DNA from: an uncultured Lachnospiraceae bacterium
Lineage (GTDB): Bacteria > Bacillota > Clostridia > Lachnospirales > Lachnospiraceae
Direction of reading: 5' to 3'
DNA: 64,000 bases
Assembly (NCBI GenBank): GCA_934343915.1
Contig: CAKRIL010000015.1
Span: 8,490 to 72,489, forward strand
Part shown: one piece after another, positions 34,948 through 44,694 of the stretch
Position numbering within the stretch: position 1 is the first letter of the stretch
How the letters are laid out: each line of letters opens with the position of its first letter
Position numbers and translations under genes: made by a program
The notes under the pieces: model-generated
What the model was told of the DNA's origin: nothing
What the model saw: the letters and a program-made list of their open reading frames with translations, nothing else
Databases searched by the model: none

Positions 34948-35712
34948 CTATTTTCCTCCGTATAATTCCTCATACTGCGCACATATCTCTTCCGTATCAC
35001 CGTATGCTCTGAGTCTTCCGTGCTCAAGCCATACAACCTTCTGACACACCATCTTAACCTGTTCAATGCTGTGCGACACGAAAAGAACCGTAGTTCCCAT
35101 GCGCATCATCTCTTCTATTCTGTCAATACATTTCTGCTGGAACTTCGAATCGCCTACCGCGAGAACCTCATCCACAATAAGGATATCCGGTCTGCCTATC
35201 GTCGCAATCGAGAATGCAAGTCTCGATGTCATACCTGATGAAAAGTTCTTCACCGGCACATCCATAAACTCCCGCAGCTCGGCGAACTCAACTATATCAT
35301 CATATACCTCTCGCATAAATGCCCTCGGATGCCCTAACAGCGCGCCGTTAAGAAAGATATTCTCTCTGGCAGTTAGGTCGGAATCAAATCCCGCGCCGAG
35401 CTCTATAAGCGGGGCCACATCACCATACACACTCACGCTTCCCTTCGTAGGCTTAAGAACGCCCGCTATAACCTTAAGCATTGTACTTTTTCCGCTTCCG
35501 TTAAGTCCCATGAGTCCTATCGACTCGCCTCTCTTAACCTTAAAGCTCACATCATTAAGTGCCCAAAACTCATCAAAATGCAGGTTGCCCTTAAGCTTAC
35601 GGACAACATATTCCTTCAGACTGTCAACTCTCTCTCTGGCAAGATTAAAGCAGCGGGATACATTATTAACTTCTATTATCACATCATCTTTTAATGGCTT
35701 ATTATTTTCCAT
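34948..35712 (-). CDS. Polysaccharide ABC exporter, ATP-binding subunit (Wzt/TagH type)
   Basis: A 254-residue ATPase: Walker A GLNGSGKST (69-77), Q-loop region, signature NFSSGMTSRLAFS (about 157) and Walker B ILIVDEVLAVGD followed by the H-loop FVSHS. The N-terminal extension (FNLARERVDSLKEYVVRKL) and the TagH/Wzt-like spacing mark it as a polysaccharide or teichoic-acid exporter ATPase. It lacks the C-terminal carbohydrate-binding domain of long Wzt proteins, so chain-end recognition is not expected. Paired with the permease gene 17 bases upstream. It moves lipid-linked polymer to the outside. Confidence 0.92.
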   Translation of the reverse strand: MENNKPLKDDVIIEVNNVSRCFNLARERVDSLKEYVVRKLKGNLHFDEFWALNDVSFKVKRGESIGLMGLNGSGKSTMLKVIAGVLKPTKGSVSVYGDVAPLIELGAGFDSDLTARENIFLNGALLGHPRAFMREVYDDIVEFAELREFMDVPVKNFSSGMTSRLAFSIATIGRPDILIVDEVLAVGDSKFQQKCIDRIEEMMRMGTTVLFVSHSIEQVKMVCQKVVWLEHGRLRAYGDTEEICAQYEELYGGK

Positions 35713-35729
35713 ACCTTATTATCTCCGCC

Positions 35730-36509
35730 TTACAGATAGAGTATGAACTCATCCTGTTTTTTATAGAAAACCCATACTCCAAGTGCAAGAATAAGCGCAC
35801 TCGGAATTACCGACATAAGCACCGTGTATAAATCCGGCATTGAATTGTACATCATGAAGCCTCTGAACATTACAAGAATGTTCGTGACCGGATTGAGCTT
35901 AACTATCGTCTGCAATGTATGTCCAAGTATATCAATCGGGTACATAATCGGTGCAAGATAAATAAAGCCTGTCAAAAATACCGAATACAGATGCACAATA
36001 TCCCTGTATTTTACCGACAATGCCGCCAAAATAAAGCCTATGCCCATCGAGAACATAATCATTATCATTATCGGCAGCACGGACAAGAACATCGTATAGT
36101 GAAGCGGTGTCCTCAACACAACCATGACAATCAGCAGTGCCGCATATGCAGCGAATATATTAATCGAGCATGACAATATTCTTGACAGCACAAATATATA
36201 CTTCGGAACATATACCTTCTTGATAAGTGCCGCACTGTATATGATAGAGTTCATGGATGCCTGTGTGGACTCGGAAAAAAAGTTATAGAGCACCTGTCCG
36301 CACAGGATATATATAGGATAATTCTCAACAGCGAATCCGAATATACGGGAGAACACCGCCGAGAGAATTATCATCATGAACAATGGGTTTAAAAGGGTCC
36401 ACAATACACCAAGAACCGAACGACGGTATTTATTTTTTATGTCTCGTGAGACCAGCTCGAACAAAAGCGGCCTGAACTTATTAAAATTGGCTCTGATTGA
36501 ATGATGCAT
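35730..36509 (-). CDS. Polysaccharide ABC exporter, permease subunit (Wzm/TagG type)
   Basis: A 259-residue ABC-2 permease with six TM helices. The N-terminal amphipathic segment, FELVSRDIKNKYRRSVLGVLW, is the hallmark of the Wzm/TagG family, and YLAPIMYPID and LNPVTNILVMFR are conserved late blocks. It forms a heterotetramer with the ATPase encoded next. It lies 18 bases after rmlC, in one operon with dTDP-rhamnose synthesis, which supports export of a rhamnose-containing chain. An AGGAAGG site precedes the ATG. Confidence 0.92.
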   Translation of the reverse strand: MHHSIRANFNKFRPLLFELVSRDIKNKYRRSVLGVLWTLLNPLFMMIILSAVFSRIFGFAVENYPIYILCGQVLYNFFSESTQASMNSIIYSAALIKKVYVPKYIFVLSRILSCSINIFAAYAALLIVMVVLRTPLHYTMFLSVLPIMIMIMFSMGIGFILAALSVKYRDIVHLYSVFLTGFIYLAPIMYPIDILGHTLQTIVKLNPVTNILVMFRGFMMYNSMPDLYTVLMSVIPSALILALGVWVFYKKQDEFILYL

Positions 36510-36526
36510 TATAGACCTTCCTCAAA

Positions 36527-37111
36527 CTAATTAATTTTCTTTGCAGCCACATACTCCGCAAGTGTTCCCCACTTGGTATCCTTGTCGGAGAATATAAGCT
36601 CCATTCCCTCAGGTATCGGCCACTTTACGCCAACCTCAGGGTCATTCCATATAATACCGCCCTCATCATTAGGATGGTAAAAATCAGTACACTTATAAGC
36701 GAACTCCGCCGTATCGGATAACACAACGAATCCATGTGCAAAGTTCTTAGGGATAAAGAACTGCTTCCTGTTCTCCTCTGAAAGCTCCACTCCGTACCAC
36801 TTTCCGAAGGTCTTAGAGCCCTCCCTTAAGTCTACCGCAACATCGAACACGGTTCCCCTTGCGGCTCTTACAAGCTTGTCCTGAGGGAACTGCTTCTGAA
36901 AATGAAGTCCCCTTATGACACCCTTCTTAGAGCCTGACTGGTTATCCTGTACGAACTGCATGTCGATTCCGGCAGCCGCATAATCATTGTAATTGTATAC
37001 CTCATAGAAGTAGCCTCTTGCGTCACCGAACACCTTCGGCTCGATAACCTTAAGTCCCTCTATCTCAACTCCGTCCTCTGTGTAACACTTACTTACTGTA
37101 ATCTGTCCCAT
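36527..37111 (-). CDS. rmlC: dTDP-4-dehydrorhamnose 3,5-epimerase
   Basis: A 194-residue cupin-fold epimerase, third step of dTDP-L-rhamnose synthesis. Visible motifs: KVFGDARGYFYEVYN, FVQDNQSGSKKGVIRGLHFQ (the His of GLHFQ is the catalytic base), DVAVDLREGSKTFGKW and FIPKNFAHGFVVLSD. The start at 37111 (MGQITVSK) has GAGGA about eight bases upstream; longer frames to 37126 use a GTG and bury this site. It sits between rmlA and the exporter genes. A small GC-rich hairpin (37143-37158) lies in the gap after rmlA. Confidence 0.93.
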   Translation of the reverse strand: MGQITVSKCYTEDGVEIEGLKVIEPKVFGDARGYFYEVYNYNDYAAAGIDMQFVQDNQSGSKKGVIRGLHFQKQFPQDKLVRAARGTVFDVAVDLREGSKTFGKWYGVELSEENRKQFFIPKNFAHGFVVLSDTAEFAYKCTDFYHPNDEGGIIWNDPEVGVKWPIPEGMELIFSDKDTKWGTLAEYVAAKKIN

Positions 37112-37166
37112 GGCAAACATCCTCACAAAATATTTATTCCCGGGCAGCCCTGCCCGTCAGTGAATC

Positions 37167-38036
37167 CTAAAGTCCGTTGGCAATCTCAACAAGATACTTT
37201 CCGTATGCCGTCTTAAGCAGCGGCTGCGCAAGCGCAATAAGCTGCTCCCTGTCGATGAAGCCTCTCTTGTATGCAATCTCCTCGATACAGGAAATGTAGA
37301 GTCCCTGTCTCTTCTGGAATGCGGCAACGAAATCGGCGGCATCAAGAAGCGCATCATGATTGCCGGTATCAAGCCATGCAAATCCTCTTCCGAGTGTCTC
37401 AACCTGAAGGGTTCCGCGGCTTAAGTACTCATTGTTGATGCTTGTTATCTCTATCTCGCCTCTTGCAGAAGGCTTGACATTCTTCGCTATCTCAACAACA
37501 TCATTGTCATAGAAGTAGAGTCCCGGAACCGCATAGTTGGACTTCGGATGCTCAGGCTTCTCCTCGATTGAGAGAGCCTTTCCTGTCTCGTCGAACTCGA
37601 CAACTCCGTATTCCCTAGGGTCTCTTACATAGTAGCCGAATATGGTGGCACCTGTCTCCCTCGCTGCAACCTTCTGGAGAACCTTTGAAAAGCTCTGTCC
37701 GTAGAAAATGTTGTCACCGAGCACAAGTGCAACACGGTCACTGCCGATGAACTTCTCACCGATGATGAATGCATCGGCAAGTCCCCTCGGTGTCTCCTGA
37801 ACAGCATACTCAAGCGTCATTCCGAGCTGGCTTCCGTCGCCTAAGAGCTCCTTAAATACAGGAAGGTCTCTCGGTGTGGAGATTATAAGCACCTCCCTGA
37901 TGCCCGCAAGCATGAGCGTTGAGAGCGGATAATATATCATAGGCTTGTCATATACAGGCATAATCTGCTTGGAGATTGCCTTGGTGAGCGGATAAAGTCT
38001 TGTACCGGAGCCTCCGGCAAGTATAATTCCCTTCAT
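37167..38036 (-). CDS. rmlA: Glucose-1-phosphate thymidylyltransferase
   Basis: A 289-residue nucleotidyltransferase joining glucose-1-phosphate and dTTP. It shows LAGGSGTRLYPLT (nucleotide loop), KQIMPVYDKPMIYYPLS, LVLGDNIFYGQ and EEKPEHPKSNYAVPGLYFYD, the short RmlA form. It is first of the dTDP-rhamnose steps and the likely allosteric control point (feedback by dTDP-rhamnose is known for the family). The ribosome site is AAGGA at about seven bases. The 46-base gap upstream has three copies of GGATTAC that can fold. Confidence 0.95.
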   Translation of the reverse strand: MKGIILAGGSGTRLYPLTKAISKQIMPVYDKPMIYYPLSTLMLAGIREVLIISTPRDLPVFKELLGDGSQLGMTLEYAVQETPRGLADAFIIGEKFIGSDRVALVLGDNIFYGQSFSKVLQKVAARETGATIFGYYVRDPREYGVVEFDETGKALSIEEKPEHPKSNYAVPGLYFYDNDVVEIAKNVKPSARGEIEITSINNEYLSRGTLQVETLGRGFAWLDTGNHDALLDAADFVAAFQKRQGLYISCIEEIAYKRGFIDREQLIALAQPLLKTAYGKYLVEIANGL

Positions 38037-38082
38037 ATCTTAATCCTTTCCGTAATCCTTACTGTAATCCCTGCTGTGAGGA

Positions 38083-39162
38083 TTACCTGTACATCTCTGC
38101 ATAGTACTTCTGGTAATCGCCGCTTGTCACGTTCTTCATCCAGTCCTCATGCTCAAAATACCACTTGATTGTGAGCTTTATTCCGTCCTTGAACATGGTA
38201 TCAGGAACCCAGCCTACCGCAGCCTTGATCTTGTCAGGTGCAATTGCGTAGCGTCTGTCATGTCCCTTGCGGTCTGCGACATATGTGATAAGCCCCTCGT
38301 TGATATGAGCCTTTCTAGGGTCTGAGTCAGGAAGCATCTCGTTGAGTGTCTCAAGGATAATCTTTATGATCTCAATGTTCTGCTTCTCGTTGTGTCCGCC
38401 GATGTTGTAGCGCTCGCCGAGCACGCCCTGCTCCTGAACCATATCGATAGCCTTAGCATGATCCTCAACATAGAGCCAGTCTCTTACGTTCTTTCCGTCG
38501 CCGTATACAGGAAGCTTCTTTCCCGAAAGCGCATTGTTGATGATGAGCGGAATGAGCTTCTCAGGGAACTGGTAAGGACCGTAGTTGTTGCTGCAGTTGG
38601 TTATATTGGCAGGGAAATGATATGTGTCAATATAAGCCTTCACAAGCATATCCGATGAAGCCTTGCTTGCGGAATAAGGGCTGTGAGGGTCAATCGGTGT
38701 TGTCTCATAGAAGAATGCGGTATCGTCATCAGGAAGTGAACCGTACACCTCGTCAGTTGATACATGGAGGAACTTCTTTCCCTCCTTGTATGAGCCGTCA
38801 GGAAGCTCCCATGCCTTCTTTGCCGCATTGAGCATTACTGCGGTACCGAGCACATTAGTCTTGACGAACACCTCAGGGTTCTTGATGCTTCTGTCAACAT
38901 GGCTCTCAGCCGCAAAGTGAACAACCCTGTCAATGTCGTTCTCGTCAAATATCTTCTCGATTGCCTCCTTGTCACAGATGTCCGCCTTCACGAAGGTGTA
39001 GTTAGGTCTGTCTGCAATATCCTTGAGGTTCTCAAGGTTTCCTGCGTATGTAAGAACATCCACGTTGATGATGCGGATAGTGTCCCCGTACTTCCTGAAC
39101 ATGTAGTGAATATAGTTAGAGCCGATGAAACCGGCTCCTCCGGTTACAAGGTAAGTTCTCAT
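38083..39162 (-). CDS. rmlB: dTDP-glucose 4,6-dehydratase
   Basis: A 359-residue short-chain dehydrogenase/reductase, second step of dTDP-L-rhamnose synthesis. NAD motif VTGGAGFIGSNYIHYM, then HFAAESHVDRSI, the catalytic STDEVYG and YSASKASSD (YxxxK), and NCSNNYGPYQFPEKLIPL. All residues expected for dehydration chemistry are visible. It lies between rmlD (60 bases upstream) and rmlA (46 bases downstream) in the same operon. Confidence 0.95.
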   Translation of the reverse strand: MRTYLVTGGAGFIGSNYIHYMFRKYGDTIRIINVDVLTYAGNLENLKDIADRPNYTFVKADICDKEAIEKIFDENDIDRVVHFAAESHVDRSIKNPEVFVKTNVLGTAVMLNAAKKAWELPDGSYKEGKKFLHVSTDEVYGSLPDDDTAFFYETTPIDPHSPYSASKASSDMLVKAYIDTYHFPANITNCSNNYGPYQFPEKLIPLIINNALSGKKLPVYGDGKNVRDWLYVEDHAKAIDMVQEQGVLGERYNIGGHNEKQNIEIIKIILETLNEMLPDSDPRKAHINEGLITYVADRKGHDRRYAIAPDKIKAAVGWVPDTMFKDGIKLTIKWYFEHEDWMKNVTSGDYQKYYAEMYR

Positions 39163-39222
39163 ATTAAAATTCTCCTTTTATTTTTCTTATATCAAATGTC
39201 ACAAAGCATAGCCATATGTATG

Positions 39223-40089
39223 TTACCATAAGTCCCTTGATAATTCAAGATGCTCATCAAGTGCCTTCTCCCAGTCAGCGAATGTATAACCGCCGACAAG
39301 ACGGAACATATAATTGTCAAGAACTGAATAAGCAGGTCGCGATGCTGAATCCGGATGTGCAGCCTGATACTCGGCAGTGCTTACATGAATAACCTTGGTG
39401 CTCTTTCCTGTCTTCTTAAATATCGCCTCAGTAAAATCAGCCCATGAGCAGCAGCCCTCACAGGTTCCGTGATAAAGGCCGTAGTTCTCGGTAGGAATGA
39501 GCCAGCTTATCGCTCTTGCAAGCTCCATTGCGCTTGTAGGTGAACCAATCTGGTCATCAACAACCGTAATCTCATCATGTGTCTCTGAGAGCTTAAGCAT
39601 TGTTCTCAAGAAGTTCTTGCCGTCGCCGTATAACCATGCGGTACGGACAATAAAGAAGTGCTTTGAAAATTCTTTTACAAAGTTCTCTCCCGCAAGCTTA
39701 GTGAAGCCATACATGCTCTTAGGTCCTACGGCATCGAATTCCGTGTACGGGCTTTTTGCATCACCGCCGAACACGTAATCTGTCGATACATGAACAAGCT
39801 TAGCGCCGAACTTTTCCGCCGCTATTGCAAGATTTCTCGGGCCTATCGCATTAATCTTGTATGCAAGCTCCTTATTCACCTCACATGCATCAACCGCCGT
39901 GTATGCTGCGCAGTTCACAATGGCATAAGGCATCTCCTTCTCCATAAATGCAAGTACTGCGTCGATATTCGTTATATCAAGCTCCGCAACATCAGTATTC
40001 ACAAGCTCGTATTCTGAATTGCCCTCCAACACCTTGTTCATCGCTCTTCCAAGCTGTCCGTTGCAGCCTGTGATAATTAACTTTTTCAT
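39223..40089 (-). CDS. rmlD: dTDP-4-dehydrorhamnose reductase
   Basis: A 288-residue SDR, last step of dTDP-L-rhamnose synthesis. NADPH motif ITGCNGQLGRAM, VNCAAYTAVDACE, VSTDYVFGG and YGFTKLAGE (YxxxK), and RTAWLYGDGKNF. AAAGGA precedes the ATG. It is the first of four rml genes in the order D-B-A-C, directly after the DUF2142 membrane-protein gene. Confidence 0.94.
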   Translation of the reverse strand: MKKLIITGCNGQLGRAMNKVLEGNSEYELVNTDVAELDITNIDAVLAFMEKEMPYAIVNCAAYTAVDACEVNKELAYKINAIGPRNLAIAAEKFGAKLVHVSTDYVFGGDAKSPYTEFDAVGPKSMYGFTKLAGENFVKEFSKHFFIVRTAWLYGDGKNFLRTMLKLSETHDEITVVDDQIGSPTSAMELARAISWLIPTENYGLYHGTCEGCCSWADFTEAIFKKTGKSTKVIHVSTAEYQAAHPDSASRPAYSVLDNYMFRLVGGYTFADWEKALDEHLELSRDLW

Positions 40090-40136
40090 ATTCTTTTCCT
40101 TTCGCGGTTTAGTATTTATTTTATTAAATTATAGGC

Positions 40137-42131
40137 TTATAAGCTGCACTGTCTTATAAGTATCTCCCATATGCTGTAAAAAATAATGAATGCGGATATA
40201 AGCATACATACCGTATTATATTTTACTTTATCCCAATTTACGTTGACCTTATTAAAGCTCAGAGTGAACAGTACCGGAAACAGCAGCGGTATATAATATC
40301 TTCCCTGTACACCCGCCATGGTCGTCCTGCCGACCTCCGTATAGCTTAGATACATCGAAGTCCATATAAGACACATGACACCGAACACAAGGAAATATAT
40401 CATCGCCTTTAACCATACCGGCATACCCTGTGCAGTCCATTTTTTCTTATCATTCTGAACATACACGGTGTTCTCTGATGTAAGCGTAATCGACACAAGG
40501 TATATTACAATAACATAGGTCAGGCTTCCCGCACCGAGGTATGCCATAAAATCAAGTGCCGGAGTACCTATTCCGTAGTCCCACAGATGCTGCCACATAG
40601 TCGTAAGAAGCAGTGCTGCATAGCCTATCGGATTGGAAAATACCGCACTCAACTGTCCTGCATGGCTCGTCGTACCGCCTCTTAAGTCGCCCTCTGTTGA
40701 TGGACTTATAAGTGCCGGCAGCACGAATGTGCTCAATATCGCGAGCAACACGATAATCACGCCCGCCTTCATTATTCTCTCCTGCTTCCTGTCCTTGAAT
40801 ATTCTGTGAGGAAGAAATACTCCGAGGAGAATAAGCGGAATATATATTGATTTTCTTGAAGAGCCATAAGCCATACCACCTATGAACACAAGATATTCCC
40901 ACCATGTAATCTTCTTGTCCGTGAACATAAGATAGAACAGGTATGCCATTCCGAGGAATAAAAAGCCTGTAACTATCGTGTCATATGATATCGTAGCCGC
41001 AAGATACATCGGCGTAGGCATAAGCGCAACCGCATTCATTATCAGCTTTCCCTTCGGGAGCTTTCTCACTGCGAAGAACACAACCACTATATACATAAGC
41101 ATATTTGTAAATCTCAGCAGCATGTAGGTAAAGCCGAACGGAACACCTGCAAGCTTACAGATATTGCAGGTAACTGCCATAAATACATAAGAGAACGTGG
41201 CAAACCCGCTTGTTCCCCAATGGTGCGATGTCACCGGGTCTGCTTCGCTCGGTGTTGACAGCTCATTAACCCTCTCGCGCACATACTTGTACTCCTCATA
41301 TGATGTGCTGTACTCAAACGGCAGATTATGAACGCCTCCGTCTATATAATCATTGAGAAAGCTGTTATATTCATAGCTGCCCGTAATATCGAGCCAGTAT
41401 ACGCTCCTAAGGTGTGTCTCCTCATCCCAGCCAACTCTCGAAAGCGGCATGGCAAGGCAGAATATGAAGCCCGCGCATAAGCCCGCAATCAAAAAGCCGT
41501 ATTCAAGCTTTTTCGCGACAATGTCTCTCAAGACTATCAGAAGTCCCGCGCAGAAAACCGCAAGAAACACAAATATAAATCTGAAGTAGTTGAATGCAGC
41601 CACATTCCTTACGGCAACACTCATAATCTCTACATCATTCTCAAGCTCCGGTGTATTGTTATCAACAGGAATAATCCATATTCCCTTCGCATTCTTATTC
41701 ACATTCACCGTGGAACGCGATATATATATCGGATTGGCATCCTTAATCACACAGCTCTCAATGTATCCGAATCTGTTCTCATACTGCACAACTATGTCAA
41801 AATATGCCGCCGACTCATTGGAATACTCAATCTCCAGCTTACTCACATATCTGTCCGGCTCAATATAATAGCAGCTTTCTCCATTATAGGCATCATACTC
41901 ATCATTGCTTCGGTATTCCAGTCCTTCCTCAGGCTTTCCTTCCACCACGTCGGACTTGTCAAACACCTTCGTCGAATATGCAATGCTCTTTACGCCTTTT
42001 TCATCACTGCTCATTGTGATAAGCTTAATATTTGCAAAAAGCTCAACAATCAATGAAGCCACAATACTTATTGTGGCTACAGTTACAATCCTTATTAAAT
42101 ATTTTTTTATGTCTGTCTTGTTAGCGGACAT
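40137..42131 (-). CDS. DUF2142-type multi-pass membrane protein
   Basis: A 664-residue membrane protein. One N-terminal TM helix is followed by an extracytoplasmic beta-rich domain (to about residue 190) and then some ten TM helices. The loop LAMPLSRVGWDEETHLRSVYW after the third helix is the DUF2142 hallmark (an acidic D/E-H motif like that of GT-C enzymes). Members of this family occur in polysaccharide clusters and are suspected polyprenyl-dependent glycosyltransferases. GAGGA precedes the ATG. It lies between the LCP gene and rmlD. Biochemical function unproven. Confidence 0.82.
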   Translation of the reverse strand: MSANKTDIKKYLIRIVTVATISIVASLIVELFANIKLITMSSDEKGVKSIAYSTKVFDKSDVVEGKPEEGLEYRSNDEYDAYNGESCYYIEPDRYVSKLEIEYSNESAAYFDIVVQYENRFGYIESCVIKDANPIYISRSTVNVNKNAKGIWIIPVDNNTPELENDVEIMSVAVRNVAAFNYFRFIFVFLAVFCAGLLIVLRDIVAKKLEYGFLIAGLCAGFIFCLAMPLSRVGWDEETHLRSVYWLDITGSYEYNSFLNDYIDGGVHNLPFEYSTSYEEYKYVRERVNELSTPSEADPVTSHHWGTSGFATFSYVFMAVTCNICKLAGVPFGFTYMLLRFTNMLMYIVVVFFAVRKLPKGKLIMNAVALMPTPMYLAATISYDTIVTGFLFLGMAYLFYLMFTDKKITWWEYLVFIGGMAYGSSRKSIYIPLILLGVFLPHRIFKDRKQERIMKAGVIIVLLAILSTFVLPALISPSTEGDLRGGTTSHAGQLSAVFSNPIGYAALLLTTMWQHLWDYGIGTPALDFMAYLGAGSLTYVIVIYLVSITLTSENTVYVQNDKKKWTAQGMPVWLKAMIYFLVFGVMCLIWTSMYLSYTEVGRTTMAGVQGRYYIPLLFPVLFTLSFNKVNVNWDKVKYNTVCMLISAFIIFYSIWEILIRQCSL

Positions 42132-42152
42132 ATTAAATCCTCATTTCTCCCA

Positions 42153-43271
42153 TTACTGATAGATATTGTCAGGATAGTAGTTCTTCTCATACAATGCCTG
42201 AAGATAATCGCTTATATCCTGTATTCTTGATGTCGGCGTGTAATCCTCAACACCGAAAAGATACTTATGAAGCTCGCTGACATTCGATTCGAGTGTCATG
42301 GCAAATACAGGGTCTGCAATGTTAAGCTCAGGCACCTTCTTCATTGAACCAAACTTCTCGAACGGGAAGCCCGCCTGGTCTGCAAGCGAGAATTCAAATA
42401 CGCTTGGAACCATGCTCAGAATATCACTTGCCGGAACGCTCGTTACCACGTTATCGAGAACGCCGTTGATTGCATTGGTAAGCTGATTGAGATTCATCTT
42501 CTTAGCCTTCTCAAATATAAGGCTTATAACCTTTCTCTGTCTCTCCGCACGTCCGTAATCAAGTGTGCCGTCAGCGTATCTTATACGGCAGTACGCTGTT
42601 GCCTGAATACCGTCAAGATGAACCATGCCCGAATTAGGAACTGTCTCATATGTTCTTCCTGTATTGAGTCCCGTATCCCTTAAGTATTCATTGAGCCAGT
42701 ACAGCTCCTGCTCCGTAATCTCAAGGTCTATTCCTCCGACAGCATCAACAATTCTTATAAGTGCCTCAAAATTAACCATGACATAATCCGTGATATTAAG
42801 GTCAAGATTAAGATTAACCATGCTTATCGTAGCCTCAGCTCCGGAATAGAAGAATGCCTCCGTCGCCTTCCTGTATGTGTCAGGATATTTTCCCGACTTA
42901 GGAACCATGAGCAGTGTATCTCTGTATACCGATACAAGCTTAACCTCCTTGGTATCGTTATTGAGACTTGCAATAATTATCGCATCGGTATTTCCCTCTC
43001 CGGTGCTTGTCATTGCCTCAATAGAGTTATCTCTTGCATCCGTTCCGAGCAGAAGATAATTGGTATATCCCTTAAGTGTCTCATTTGCCTTAACCTCAGG
43101 AGCAATAACAAGGTCAATCGCATCTCTGTCTATCTCCTGTATCTCGAGCCTGCTGAACTTGTCGACTATATACCATGCAACAACCACAACCAAGAGCACA
43201 ACTATCTCAAAAAAGAAGAGCAGCGTCTTCTGCCATACCTTCATCTTTCTCTTTTTCTTTCTACCTGACAT
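42153..43271 (-). CDS. LytR-CpsA-Psr (LCP) family glycopolymer ligase
   Basis: A 372-residue type II membrane protein: Lys/Arg-rich cytoplasmic start (MSGRKKKRKMKVWQK), one TM helix at about 15-37 and an extracytoplasmic LCP domain with LLLGTDARDNS, ASLNNDTKEVKLVSVYRDT, NFEALIRIVDAVGG and CRIRYADGTLDYGRAERQR. LCP enzymes move glycopolymers from undecaprenyl pyrophosphate onto peptidoglycan. The start at 43271 is preferred; the frame stays open to a TTG at 43301 that has no ribosome site. It follows the priming transferase gene and is the natural attachment step for the polymer made in this region. Confidence 0.92.
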   Translation of the reverse strand: MSGRKKKRKMKVWQKTLLFFFEIVVLLVVVVAWYIVDKFSRLEIQEIDRDAIDLVIAPEVKANETLKGYTNYLLLGTDARDNSIEAMTSTGEGNTDAIIIASLNNDTKEVKLVSVYRDTLLMVPKSGKYPDTYRKATEAFFYSGAEATISMVNLNLDLNITDYVMVNFEALIRIVDAVGGIDLEITEQELYWLNEYLRDTGLNTGRTYETVPNSGMVHLDGIQATAYCRIRYADGTLDYGRAERQRKVISLIFEKAKKMNLNQLTNAINGVLDNVVTSVPASDILSMVPSVFEFSLADQAGFPFEKFGSMKKVPELNIADPVFAMTLESNVSELHKYLFGVEDYTPTSRIQDISDYLQALYEKNYYPDNIYQ

Positions 43272-43311
43272 CTTAATCCCCAATTCTTTCTCTAATTCCA
43301 ATTCTACGTGA

Positions 43312-44694
43312 CTAATATGCGTTCTTATTCACAAATCCCTTAAAAAGTGTCTGGAATAAAATCGATATATCAAAGAAGAATGTCCAATTCTCAATATAAT
43401 ACAGGTCATACTCAATTCTCTTCTCTATTGAAGTATTGCCTCTGTATCCGTTAATCTGCGCCCAGCCGGTCATTCCCGGTCTTACCTGATGCTTTATCAT
43501 ATATCTCGGGATCTGCTCCCTGAACTGCTCAACAAAATTAGGCTGCTCAGGTCTCGGCCCTACAAGGCTCATATCTCCCTTAAGCACATTGAAAAGCTGT
43601 GGAAGCTCGTCAAGACTGAACTTTCTTATAACCTTACCTACCTTGGTTGTTCTGTCATCATTCGCCGTTGTAAAGTGGAGCTCGTCACATCTGTCCGTTC
43701 TCATTGAACGGAACTTGTACATGACAAAGTTCCTGTTGTGAAGTCCGACGCGCTCCTGCTTATATATCACAGCTCCCTTTGAGCTTACCTTCACCGCAAG
43801 TGCAACAATGAGCATGAGCGGCGAAAAAAGAATGATAAGCAGAAATGAACCTACAATATCGCCAAATCTCTTTATGAATCTGTTAAAGCTTCCGTTGAGC
43901 GGAACTCTTCGTATGTTGATGACAGGGAGACCCAATAAATCCTCGGTATACGGTCTCGTCGGAATGACATTGTTGTAATCAGGAATGAACTTCGTGTGGA
44001 CACCCGACTTCTCACATACTGCAACAATTCCTTCAAGCTTCACATACTCGGCAATGCTGAGTGTTATCGCTATCTCATCAAGCTCATTCTCCATGAGAAG
44101 TGCTTCAAGCCTGTCAATCTTACCGATTACTTCCTCACCGCGGTACTTTGTCCCGATGCTCACATTGTCATCAAGTATTCCCATTATGTGATAGCCCCAC
44201 TGCGGGTTGCCCTTTATTCTGTCAATATATCCCTCCGCCGCACGGCTGTAGCCGACAAGGAGAATATGCTTCTGGTTAAAGCCCTTATTTCTTATGTTGC
44301 GCAGAATACGTCTGATCAGGTTCCTGAACACAATCTCAACCGTGTTGTTGATGACATAGAATATGAACATCATCTGTCTTGAAAAATGATCCTGATGCAG
44401 CATATACAATGACAGTATGAAAATAACGAGTCCGGCGGTGTTGGATTTGATTATGTTGCCCGCCTCTTCCTTCACCGTCTGCACGCGCTTAGGACTATAT
44501 ACATTAAAAAAATAGTATAGAATAAGATATAACGGTATTATGCATACAAGTCCGGTTATATACATGGTATTCATCATCGTATGCCCGTCAGAGAGGAACT
44601 TGACCGCCCAGGCAAGTGCATATGATACCGCTATAATAAATGCATCTAAAAGCACATGTAATCTGTTAAAATATTTCTGATTACTTTTAATCAC
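43312..44694 (-). CDS. Polyprenyl-phosphate sugar-phosphate transferase (initiating enzyme)
   Basis: A 460-residue enzyme of the WbaP/CpsE class: four or five N-terminal TM helices, a CoA-binding-like Rossmann middle part (HILLVGYSRAAEGYIDRI) and the catalytic C-terminal domain with KRFGDIVGSFLLIILFSPL, IYKQERVGLHNRNFVMYKFR and DELPQLFNVLKGDMSLVGPR. It starts glycan synthesis by placing a sugar phosphate on undecaprenyl phosphate. I choose GTG at 44694: GGAGG lies five bases upstream and the start shares GTGA with the stop of the preceding GT2 gene. The TTG at 44706 would absorb that site. Confidence 0.92.
   Translation of the reverse strand: MIKSNQKYFNRLHVLLDAFIIAVSYALAWAVKFLSDGHTMMNTMYITGLVCIIPLYLILYYFFNVYSPKRVQTVKEEAGNIIKSNTAGLVIFILSLYMLHQDHFSRQMMFIFYVINNTVEIVFRNLIRRILRNIRNKGFNQKHILLVGYSRAAEGYIDRIKGNPQWGYHIMGILDDNVSIGTKYRGEEVIGKIDRLEALLMENELDEIAITLSIAEYVKLEGIVAVCEKSGVHTKFIPDYNNVIPTRPYTEDLLGLPVINIRRVPLNGSFNRFIKRFGDIVGSFLLIILFSPLMLIVALAVKVSSKGAVIYKQERVGLHNRNFVMYKFRSMRTDRCDELHFTTANDDRTTKVGKVIRKFSLDELPQLFNVLKGDMSLVGPRPEQPNFVEQFREQIPRYMIKHQVRPGMTGWAQINGYRGNTSIEKRIEYDLYYIENWTFFFDISILFQTLFKGFVNKNAY

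Noticed and set aside
37139..37158. GC-rich hairpin between rmlA and rmlC as a terminator
   Set aside because: A CGGGCAG/CTGCCCG stem is present but is followed by GGAATAAATA, not a T-run, and the genes on both sides belong to one pathway; at most it is a processing or attenuation site.
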